DNA of 6,571 bases, from the NCBI GenBank assembly GCA_030618675.1, contig JAUXCV010000090.1, forward strand, positions 1 to 6,571, given 5' to 3'. This document shows positions 1 to 5,098 of this stretch, in pieces. Below the pieces are notes generated by a model that did not search any database, had not been told where the DNA came from, and saw only the letters and a list, made by a program, of their open reading frames with translations. The stretch is from Acidimicrobiia bacterium (GTDB taxonomy: Bacteria > Actinomycetota > Acidimicrobiia > Spongiisociales > UBA5794). A program made the position numbers and the translations under genes. Within the stretch, counting starts at the first letter, position 1; each line of letters opens with the position of its first letter.

Positions 1-12
1 CCGCTTCCTGCC

Positions 13-76
13 CTACTGATCTACTGATCTACTGCTCTACTCAGCTACTCAGCTACTCAGCTACTCAGCTACTCAT
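13..76. repeat. Octamer tandem array at the 3' end of the first hydrolase gene
   Basis: Eight contiguous 8-nt units: CTACTGAT twice, CTACTGCT once, CTACTCAG four times, then CTACTCAT. The core CTACT is constant and the last three bases vary. The last unit (69-76) overlaps the end of the minus-strand hydrolase: read on that strand, its GAGTAG supplies the final Glu codon and the TAG stop. The same family recurs at 1769-1861 and 6467-6530. The unit length is not a multiple of three, so the sense-strand form CTGAGTAG, which holds both TGA and TAG, closes every reading frame within a few units. A function (terminator, protein site, mobile microsatellite) is not evident from sequence alone. Confidence 0.9.
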
Positions 77-986
77 CCCCTAGAAACCCCTCGATCGCGT
101 TCACGTAGACCTCCGGCCGCGACAGGATCGACTCGTGTCCGACACCCGGGATCTCGACGACCCGATCGGCGTCGATCCGCTCGGCCAAGTCGTATTGGAG
201 CCGCGCCGGAACCACCTGGTCAGACGTCGGGATGATCACCATCGTCGGCGTGTCGATCTCACCGACCCACGGACGGCTGTCGAAACGCCACGCGGCGAAC
301 GCGGCCTCATAGAACAACGTTGGATCACGATTGAGGAGCGCCGTCCACATCCATCGTTCGTGAGCCGGTTCGATGAGTCCGTTCCGTTGAAGGTACCGGA
401 ACGTGAGCATGGCTGCTTCCTTCTTCGAAAGGCGGACGAAGGCGCGGGCAAACCAGATGACGAGAAACGCTCCGAGTCGGTGCCGGTCGACCGGACGGGC
501 TGCAGTGCCGGCCAGGATCAACCGTCGTACGCGGTCCGGGTGACGGTGAGCGACGACCTGAGCCGCGAGTCCACCCATCGAGTAGCCGAAGAGATCCGCC
601 TGATCGCAACCGATCCCATCGAGGAGTCCGACGATCTCGTCGGCAAGGTCCTCGATCTCGAACGATCCCCGGATCCGGTCCGACTTCCCGTGATTGCGGT
701 GGTCCGGGACGATCACCCGGAACCGCTCGGCGAGGGCAGGGATGATCGAGAAGAAGTTCATCTCACCGTCGAAGCTCCAACCGTGGGCGAGGACGAGAGG
801 CGGAGCGCCCTCGGGTCCGGTCTCGCGCACGAAGAACTCGCGCTCGCCAACGAGGATCGTCCGGCCCGGGAGATGGATGGGGCGTTCCTGATCACCCACG
901 TAGGTCGGCTCCTTCTCGGGGCCGAACAGGCGCCAGGCCAGCCATGCCAGCCCGAGAAACCGGAGGAGCTGCCGGATCACATTCAT
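69..986 (-). CDS. Alpha/beta hydrolase, possibly membrane-anchored
   Basis: A 305-aa alpha/beta-hydrolase fold protein. The nucleophile elbow is G-Y-S136-M-G-G, the oxyanion-hole HGW lies at 68-70, the likely acid is Asp256 (PTSDQVVP) and the catalytic His is His284 (GVGHES), giving a complete Ser-Asp-His triad in the usual order. A hydrophobic stretch at about residues 6-21, with basic residues at 5 and 9, could be a membrane anchor or uncleaved signal, so the enzyme may face the membrane or cell surface (inference). A cap region lies at about 165-235. The family covers esterases, lipases, epoxide hydrolases and haloperoxidases, and the substrate cannot be read from the sequence. The ATG at 986 is chosen because a TACGCT box sits six bases upstream of it. 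The stop codon lies in the octamer array. It is divergent from the next gene, also an alpha/beta hydrolase but of a different subfamily and lacking the N-terminal segment. Confidence 0.9.
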   Translation of the reverse strand: MNVIRQLLRFLGLAWLAWRLFGPEKEPTYVGDQERPIHLPGRTILVGEREFFVRETGPEGAPPLVLAHGWSFDGEMNFFSIIPALAERFRVIVPDHRNHGKSDRIRGSFEIEDLADEIVGLLDGIGCDQADLFGYSMGGLAAQVVAHRHPDRVRRLILAGTAARPVDRHRLGAFLVIWFARAFVRLSKKEAAMLTFRYLQRNGLIEPAHERWMWTALLNRDPTLFYEAAFAAWRFDSRPWVGEIDTPTMVIIPTSDQVVPARLQYDLAERIDADRVVEIPGVGHESILSRPEVYVNAIEGFLGDE

Positions 987-992
987 GACCTC

Positions 993-998
993 AGCGTA
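993..998 (-). promoter_or_regulatory. -10 box TACGCT, leaderless promoter of the first hydrolase
   Basis: On the minus strand TACGCT fits the actinobacterial TANNNT -10 consensus and is followed by exactly six bases and then ATG. Since transcription normally begins about seven bases after this hexamer, the A of the ATG would be the first transcribed base. No convincing -35 element is seen. The GAGG inside the six-base gap is too close to the ATG to be a useful ribosome site. The mirror-image arrangement on the other strand (1034-1039) and the copy at 6373-6378 support it. Confidence 0.6.
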
Positions 999-1033
999 CG
1001 TGATGCGAAGCGGGTCCTCGCCGGTTCGGCCGG

Positions 1034-1039
1034 TACGCT
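1034..1039 (+). promoter_or_regulatory. -10 box TACGCT, leaderless promoter of the second hydrolase
   Basis: TACGCT is followed by six bases (GGGTCC) and the GTG start at 1046, the same geometry as the divergent gene. There is no Shine-Dalgarno sequence, which supports a leaderless message starting at the G of GTG and supports this start codon. No clear -35 is visible. Confidence 0.6.
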
Positions 1040-1045
1040 GGGTCC

Positions 1046-1780
1046 GTGACCCGTCTCCATCTCCACTCGTTCGGCGATGACCTGAGCAGCGTCTTGCTGC
1101 TCCACGGCCTCAGTTCGGCGGGGCCGGTCTGGTGGCGCGTGGCCGGGGCGCTCGCAGACGATGGTCACAGTTGTCTTGCCCCCGATCTCCGCGGGCACGG
1201 CGAAAGCCCCCGCGCTGTTGGCTACGCGCTCGATGGATACGCTGAGGACGTGATCGAGACATGCTCCGGCCCGTGGGACCTCATCGTGGGGCACTCGCTC
1301 GGCGGTGCGGTCGCCGTGCGTGCCGGCGAGATCGACCCAGGCTTCGCCAAGGCGTATCTCCTCATCGATCCGGCGATCGATCTCACCCCTGCCGCGATCG
1401 CCCAACTCCGACTCGATCTCGTCGCTGAGGCCGAGCATCCGCCGTCGGTCGAAGAGATCGTCGCCGACCACCCGAAGTGGCATAGGGAGGATGCCGAGCG
1501 CAAACACACCGCCGTGCTCGCCACATCTTCCGACGTGATGGCAGCGACCTTCGATGACAACCCCGAATGGCTCCTGGGAAGCGAGCTGTCCGCCATCGAC
1601 GCCCCGGTTCACATCCTCGGCGCAGACCAAGAGCCTCTGTACTCAGCCGACGACTTCCAACGTCACACGCGTCCCGATTCAGCACTCACGTTCGAGATCG
1701 TCCCCAACACCGCCCACTCGATCTACCGCGACGACCCGGAGACAGTGATAGATCGGGCACTTGAGCTCCTGAGTAGCTGA
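1046..1780 (+). CDS. Alpha/beta hydrolase (small soluble type)
   Basis: A 244-aa cytosolic alpha/beta hydrolase with no signal or membrane segment. It has HG at 20-21 (oxyanion region), the strand-turn motif D47-L-R-G-H-G, the nucleophile elbow G82-H-S84-L-G-G, a likely acid at Asp194 (GADQEP) and the catalytic His224 (NTAHSIYRDD), so the triad is intact. The cap between about 115 and 175 is short and helical. The family is very broad (esterases, C-C hydrolases, lactonases) and I cannot name a substrate. The start is GTG, selected by the TACGCT box six bases upstream; the protein begins just before the first beta strand, as expected. The last three codons and the TGA stop (CTG AGT AGC TGA) consist of the octamer repeat CTGAGTAG, so the C-terminal Leu-Ser-Ser is repeat-encoded. 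It shares a 59-bp divergent promoter region with the first hydrolase. Confidence 0.9.
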   Translation: MTRLHLHSFGDDLSSVLLLHGLSSAGPVWWRVAGALADDGHSCLAPDLRGHGESPRAVGYALDGYAEDVIETCSGPWDLIVGHSLGGAVAVRAGEIDPGFAKAYLLIDPAIDLTPAAIAQLRLDLVAEAEHPPSVEEIVADHPKWHREDAERKHTAVLATSSDVMAATFDDNPEWLLGSELSAIDAPVHILGADQEPLYSADDFQRHTRPDSALTFEIVPNTAHSIYRDDPETVIDRALELLSS

Positions 1781-1861
1781 GTAGATGGGTAGCCGAGTAG
1801 CTGAGAACCGCGGGCGTGTGTCTACTCAGCTACTCCGCTACTCCGCTACTCCGCTACTGCT
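1769..1861. repeat. Inverted pair of octamer arrays forming a long hairpin
   Basis: The left arm has four and a half units reading CTGAGTAG, CTGAGTAG, ATGGGTAG, CCGAGTAG, CTGAG (1769-1805). The right arm has units in the opposite orientation: CTACTCAG, three CTACTCCG and CTACTGCT (1822-1861). The arms pair with 1805 opposite 1825 and 1772 opposite 1858, giving about 34 positions with mismatches only near 1778, 1785-1786 and 1794 and one G-T pair at 1788. The loop is 1806-1824. No T-run follows. It lies between the stop of the second hydrolase, which is inside the left arm, and the selD promoter, so it may act as a terminator or 3'-end stabiliser (inference). Confidence 0.8.
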
Positions 1862-1873
1862 CTCCACCCGGGC

Positions 1874-1879
1874 TACTCT
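1874..1879 (+). promoter_or_regulatory. -10 box TACTCT of selD
   Basis: TACTCT fits TANNNT and lies eight bases before the ATG at 1888, predicting a leader of zero to two bases. The sequence GGCTACTCTC resembles a degenerate octamer unit, so the promoter may have arisen from, or been overrun by, the repeat. No Shine-Dalgarno sequence precedes the ATG. No clear -35 is seen. Confidence 0.5.
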
Positions 1880-1887
1880 CAACGGCC

Positions 1888-2937
1888 ATGGCATTCATAC
1901 GCCTCACCTCATACAGCCACGGCTCCGGCTGAGCGTGCAAGCTCGGATCTGACGAGTTGGCGCAGGTTCTGCGTCGTTTGCACGGAACGGAGATCACCAG
2001 GCACCCGGATCTGCTCATCGGGATCGACGGGTCGGATGACGCCGGGGTCTACCGGATCTCGGAGGACCTCGCACTCGTACAGACGGTCGACTTCTTCACC
2101 CCGATCGTCGACGACCCCGGTGATTGGGGCCGGATCGCCGCCGCGAACGCCCTCTCCGATGTCTATGCGATGGGCGGAACCCCTCTCACCGCCCTCCAAC
2201 TCCTCTCGTGGCCCCGGGATGTGCTGCCGTGGTCCACCGCTGCTGATGTGATCGATGGAGCCGTCGAGGTGCTCACCCAGGCGAACTGCACGCTCGTGGG
2301 CGGTCACTCGATCGACGATAGCGATCCGAAATTCGGATTCGCGATCACTGGAACGGTGCACCCCGACCGAATGATCACGAACAACGCTGCCCGCCCCGGT
2401 GATCGGCTTGTGCTCACCAAGGCACTCGGCACCGGGGTGATCTCGACTGCGATCAAAGAAGGGGAAGTTCCCTCGTCGTCGGAGAGCGCCGCTATCGCAT
2501 CCATGCGCCGGCTCAACGCTTCGGCCTCGGCCGCTGCTGTCGCAACCGGCATCAGGGCCGGGACCGATGTGACCGGTTTCGGTCTTCTCGGCCATCTTGC
2601 CGAGATGCTGCAGGCGAGCGATGTCACCGCCACGATCGGCACTTCCGCGGTCCCGATCCTCTCCGGCGCCGCCGACATCGCCGCCAACGGCCACGTGCCC
2701 GGCGGCACCAAACGGAACTATCGGGCTGTGGAGGGCATCGTCGACTTTGGCGAGACACCTGCGGCCCTCCGAACCATCCTCGTCGACGCCCAAACGAGTG
2801 GTGGTCTCCTGCTCGCCGTACCCGAGGCCGATCTCGATGATCTGGTCGCTGCCGTTGTCGCCGGCGGGGATCTCGCTGCCGTCATCGGCCGAATCGATGC
2901 CCCCAGCGACGGCGCCCTGATCTCGATCCACCGATAG
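1888..2937 (+). CDS. selD: Selenide, water dikinase (selenophosphate synthetase) with in-frame UGA read as selenocysteine
   Basis: SelD makes monoselenophosphate from selenide, ATP and water; selenophosphate is the selenium donor for Sec-tRNA and for 2-selenouridine in tRNA. From the ATG at 1888 the protein begins MAFIRLTSYSHGSG, then UGA (1930-1932), then ACK. This matches the family N-terminus SYSHGAGCGCK of E. coli SelD, with UGA exactly at the catalytic Cys17 position (codon 15 here) and the essential Lys at 18. The remainder is intact: Mg/ATP-site DDAGVY from Asp50, TVDFFTPIVDDP at 65-76, GGHS at 138-141, TDVTGFGLLGH at 226-236 and QTSGG at 302-306. The 349-aa total is normal for the family. 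A start after the UGA (for example TTG at 1957) would remove the whole catalytic loop, so read-through is strongly favoured. No selA, selB or tRNA-Sec lies in this window; they must be elsewhere if the call is right. A sequencing error turning Cys TGC or TGT into TGA is the main alternative. Confidence 0.93.
1930..1963 (+). promoter_or_regulatory. Candidate bacterial SECIS stem-loop after the selD UGA
   Basis: Immediately 3' of the UGA the RNA can fold as GUGC (1935-1938) with GCGC (1960-1963) including one U-G pair, an A-G mismatch (1939/1959), then AGCUCG (1940-1945) with CGAGUU (1953-1958) including one G-U pair. This closes a seven-base apical loop, GAUCUGA (1946-1952). The loop starts with G, 16 bases from the U of the UGA. 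Bacterial SECIS elements lie within the coding sequence directly downstream of the UGA and carry a G early in the loop for SelB, so position and form agree. Pairings were done by hand without energies. Confidence 0.65.
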
Positions 2938-2965
2938 AACCGACTAACCGTCGGCGCACATTGTC

Positions 2966-2974
2966 TGTTACTCT
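2966..2974 (+). promoter_or_regulatory. Extended -10 promoter between selD and mgtE
   Basis: TGT followed by TACTCT makes an extended -10 (TGN-TANNNT). Transcription would start near G2981, one base before an ATG at 2982. No good -35 hexamer lies 17-18 bases upstream, which is tolerated for extended -10 promoters. It lies 28 bases after the selD stop and implies a short transcript running through the 3006-3036 hairpin towards mgtE. Confidence 0.45.
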
Positions 2975-2981
2975 TGCGTCG

Positions 2982-3077
2982 ATGCCGATTCATAGGATCG
3001 GCTGCGCAGACCCCCTCTCCCCCCGTGGGGGTCTGCCCTATTCCGGGTTGTCTACACCCTCACGCAACAGGCGATAG
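2982..3077 (+). CDS. Possible 31-aa leader peptide upstream of mgtE
   Basis: An ATG ORF of 31 codons starts seven bases after the TACTCT box, the same geometry as the leaderless genes here. The peptide begins MPIHRIGCADPLSPRGG and ends in SRNRR; it has five Pro and six Arg and no recognisable domain. Codons 9-19 form the strong hairpin at 3006-3036, so a translating ribosome would melt it and a stalled or dropped ribosome would let it form. The TAG stop (3075-3077) is also the first half of the TAGGCT box of mgtE. Pro-rich leader peptides that respond to Mg2+ are known upstream of mgtA and mgtC in enterobacteria, so a similar role is conceivable but unproven. It may equally be a chance ORF. 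Confidence 0.33.
   Translation: MPIHRIGCADPLSPRGGLPYSGLSTPSRNRR
3006..3036 (+). terminator. Strong GC hairpin between selD and mgtE (terminator or attenuator)
   Basis: GCAGACCCCC (3006-3015) pairs perfectly with GGGGGTCTGC (3027-3036) around an 11-base loop, TCTCCCCCCGT. The C-run in the loop could pair alternatively with the same G-run (CCCCC-GT-GGGGG), so two registers compete. The following bases are CCTATTCC, without a U-tract, so it is not a classical intrinsic terminator, although actinobacterial terminators often lack U-tails. It could end selD transcription, end a short RNA starting near 2981, or act as an attenuator for mgtE. Confidence 0.6.
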
Positions 3078-3080
3078 GCT
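3075..3080 (+). promoter_or_regulatory. -10 box TAGGCT of mgtE
   Basis: TAGGCT fits TANNNT and lies nine bases before the ATG at 3090, giving a predicted leader of about three bases. No Shine-Dalgarno sequence lies before that ATG (GCTCCCGTT), which supports a near-leaderless message. The best upstream -35-like hexamer (TTGTCT at 3048) is spaced too far, about 21 bases. Confidence 0.45.
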
Positions 3081-3089
3081 GCTCCCGTT

Positions 3090-4496
3090 ATGCGGTTGAG
3101 ATTCCCCCGCCCGCGCGCCGTCACCGAGACGCTCCGTGAACTCGCCCGTCGTCGTCCCGATGAGGCCGAGGCCTATCTCGACGCGCATCAAGAGGAGTGG
3201 GAAGAACTCGCCGAGTACACCCCGGAGAACGCGGCCGACATCCTCGAGGCTCTACCGGAGGAGGGCGCCGCCGATCTTCTCAAGGATCTCGATCTTGACG
3301 ACGCCGGTGAAGTTCTCGACGAGATGCGGCCGGAGGCGGCAGCGGACGTGCTCGAAACGATCCGGCCGTCCACAGCCGCGGCCCTGATCGCGATGATGGA
3401 CGCCGACCAGGCGGCCGATGTGATCGGAGTTCTCGAACCGGACGAGCGGACGGCCGTTCTTGCCGCTCTCGATCCGGAGTCCGCCGCGGAGATCCACAGC
3501 CTCCTCGTCCACGCCGCCGATACGGCCGGTGGCATGATGACCACCGACTACGCCTCTCTCCCCATCGGTGTCAGTTCCGGTGAAGCCATCGAAGCCCTCA
3601 GGCGTCTCCACGAAGAGCTCGGCTCGAACCTCTCATACGTATACGTCACCGACGAGGCCGGACATCTGCGGGGTGTCGTCTCTTTCCGCGAACTCGTCTT
3701 CGCTCGACCGGGTCAACCGCTCGACGACGTGATGTTCGCCGACCCCGTCGCGGTCACTCCAACGACCGACCGTGAGATCGTCGCCGAGCTGATCCAGCGA
3801 TACAACCTCTTCGCGATCCCTGTTGTCGATGACGACGGAACGCTTCTCGGGATGGTGAAGATCTCCGAGGCCCTCGAGGCGATCCAGGCCGAGGCAGGAG
3901 AAGACATCGCCGTCATGGTCGGTGCAGGTGTGGAAGAGACGATCTTCACCCCGGTGGGCCTCTCGGTGAGACGAAGATTGCCGTGGATCACGTTCAACCT
4001 CGTCGTCGGCCTCGTCATCGCGTTCGTGATCGCACAATTCGAGTCGACGCTCGCCGGCGCCGCGGTCCTGGTGGCGTACATGCCGCTGGTCGCACTCCTC
4101 GGCGGCAACTCCGGAGCACAGAGCCTCGCCGTGATCATCCGATCCATCGCGATGGGCGACCTCCCCCGGGGTCGGGCCGGAAGGGCGATTCGAAGGGAAA
4201 TGGCGGTAACGATGATCGACGGCGTCGCCATCGCCATCCTCGCATCTCTCATGGGGGCCGTCACCGTTGGATTCTTCGGAAATCAGTCGGCGATCGAGCC
4301 GTTCGAGATGGCGATCATCCTGTTCGTGTCCGTGATCGTGTCGTTCATCGTCGGAGGCCTCGTCGGATCGGGCATTCCGATCGTGCTCCGACGCTTGGGG
4401 CAGGACCCGGCTCTGGCATCGAACATCTTCCTCACGATGACGACAGACCTTGTGAGCTTCGGAGGATTCCTCCTCACGGCAGCGCTCCTGCTCTGA
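3090..4496 (+). CDS. mgtE: Magnesium transporter/channel MgtE
   Basis: A 468-aa inner-membrane Mg2+ channel of the MgtE family (the Thermus thermophilus protein is 450 aa, so this is full length). Domain order: the acidic helical MgtE_N superhelix (about 15-145, with repeated ALDPESAAEI-like helices); two CBS domains (about 150-205, LSYVYVTDEAGHLRGVVSFREL, and about 215-268, NLFAIPVVDDDGTLLGMVKISE); the connecting plug helix (about 270-292); and five membrane segments (about 298-318, 322-340, 372-397, 404-430, 443-467). The pore-region motif is GGNSGAQS at 338-345, a variant of the common GGNAGNQS. Asp453 in TMTTDLVSF falls at the conserved last-helix Asp of the Mg2+ site. In the family, Mg2+ bound between the N and CBS domains closes the pore, so the protein senses Mg2+ itself. 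The preceding small ORF and hairpin may add control at RNA level. Confidence 0.95.
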   Translation: MRLRFPRPRAVTETLRELARRRPDEAEAYLDAHQEEWEELAEYTPENAADILEALPEEGAADLLKDLDLDDAGEVLDEMRPEAAADVLETIRPSTAAALIAMMDADQAADVIGVLEPDERTAVLAALDPESAAEIHSLLVHAADTAGGMMTTDYASLPIGVSSGEAIEALRRLHEELGSNLSYVYVTDEAGHLRGVVSFRELVFARPGQPLDDVMFADPVAVTPTTDREIVAELIQRYNLFAIPVVDDDGTLLGMVKISEALEAIQAEAGEDIAVMVGAGVEETIFTPVGLSVRRRLPWITFNLVVGLVIAFVIAQFESTLAGAAVLVAYMPLVALLGGNSGAQSLAVIIRSIAMGDLPRGRAGRAIRREMAVTMIDGVAIAILASLMGAVTVGFFGNQSAIEPFEMAIILFVSVIVSFIVGGLVGSGIPIVLRRLGQDPALASNIFLTMTTDLVSFGGFLLTAALLL

Positions 4497-4500
4497 ACGA

Positions 4501-4558
4501 ACCCGAACCCAATGTTCGCAGGAGACGTGGGACCGCCTTGCCGTCCCACAGTTCGGGT
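4501..4558. terminator. Nested inverted repeats between convergent genes
   Basis: ACCCGAAC (4501-4508) pairs perfectly with GTTCGGGT (4551-4558), and inside it GTGGGAC (4527-4533) pairs perfectly with GTCCCAC (4543-4549) around a nine-base loop. The region begins five bases after the mgtE stop and ends 16 bases before the stop of the convergent lipoprotein gene. That place suits a bidirectional terminator. There is no U-tract on either side. Confidence 0.6.
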
Positions 4559-4574
4559 GGATCGTTCTCCAGCG

Positions 4575-5084
4575 TCAGGAACCGAGGACAGCGTCATCCG
4601 AGTCTTCGAACGGCCCGAGATACACGATCCTGAAACCATCCTCGAGGCGAACGAGATAGTGGAGTTCCAGGGTCTTCAGCTGATCCTCATCAGGCACCTC
4701 GGCAAGAACGGCTGACACAGCATCTTGCGAATCCACGACGTGTACCTCGAAGATCGGGGGGAAGCGATCGACCGCATCAGCGATCACCTCATACAGATCC
4801 AGGTCCGACAGGCTCGTGTACGAGGCGGGATCGAGCAGGAGAACCACCGTGTCCCCGGTCTCGGGTGAGACGATCCTTTCGGCGATCCGGTACTCGGGAA
4901 AGGAAACCTCTCTCGGAACCGTTGTCGTTGTGGTCGACGATGCCGCCGTGGTTGTCGTGGTCGGCAGGGTGGTTGTCGAGGTCCCCAGCGTGGTTGTCGT
5001 GGTCGTTGAGGCGGGTTCGTTCGATGACGTACACGAAACAACGACCAGCGCAATCACGACCAGCAGGTAAATCCGTAGCCTCAT
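4575..5084 (-). CDS. Thr-rich-linker lipoprotein of unknown function
   Basis: A 169-aa secreted lipoprotein from the ATG at 5084. The start MRLRIYLLVVIALVVVSC gives a basic N-end, a hydrophobic core and a lipobox VVSC with Cys18 as the lipidated residue. The frame stays open for 16 more codons upstream (to 5132), but that would put a polar extension before the signal peptide and overlap the preceding gene, so 5084 is preferred. Residues about 26-56 are a low-complexity linker of Thr runs with Ala, Ser and Pro, of the kind common in Acidimicrobiia surface proteins. Residues about 60-169 form a compact predicted alpha/beta domain (TVVLLLDPASY, DLYEVIADAVDRFPPIFEVHVV, HYLVRLEDGFRIVYLG) that I do not recognise. 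It lies 11 bases after the 145-aa gene on the same strand, so it may be last in that operon, but it also has its own -10 box. Confidence 0.8.
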   Translation of the reverse strand: MRLRIYLLVVIALVVVSCTSSNEPASTTTTTTLGTSTTTLPTTTTTAASSTTTTTVPREVSFPEYRIAERIVSPETGDTVVLLLDPASYTSLSDLDLYEVIADAVDRFPPIFEVHVVDSQDAVSAVLAEVPDEDQLKTLELHYLVRLEDGFRIVYLGPFEDSDDAVLGS

Positions 5085-5092
5085 AGCTCTCG

Positions 5093-5098
5093 ATTCTA
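5093..5098 (-). promoter_or_regulatory. -10 box TAGAAT of the lipoprotein gene
   Basis: On the minus strand TAGAAT fits TANNNT well and lies eight bases before the ATG at 5084. Its first three bases are the TAG stop codon of the preceding 145-aa gene. The GAGAG between box and ATG is only two bases from the start, too close to be a good ribosome site, which favours a near-leaderless message. Confidence 0.45.

Noticed and set aside
135..1049. Long plus-strand open frame opposite the first hydrolase
   Set aside because: It is the complement of a gene with a complete catalytic triad; the product is Arg/Asp-rich with no domain, typical of high-GC shadow frames.
1909..2931. Long minus-strand open frame of 340 codons opposite selD
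   Set aside because: The plus strand carries all SelD motifs; the opposite product is low-complexity Gly/Asp/Arg-rich sequence without recognisable features.
1957..2937. selD starting at TTG 1957, after the UGA
   Set aside because: This would remove the catalytic Cys/Sec and essential Lys. No promoter box or ribosome site supports it, whereas ATG 1888 has a -10 box and a matching N-terminus.
2938..3089. M-box magnesium riboswitch upstream of mgtE
   Set aside because: Only one strong hairpin is visible in about 150 bases; the multi-helix M-box architecture and conserved loops are not recognisable.
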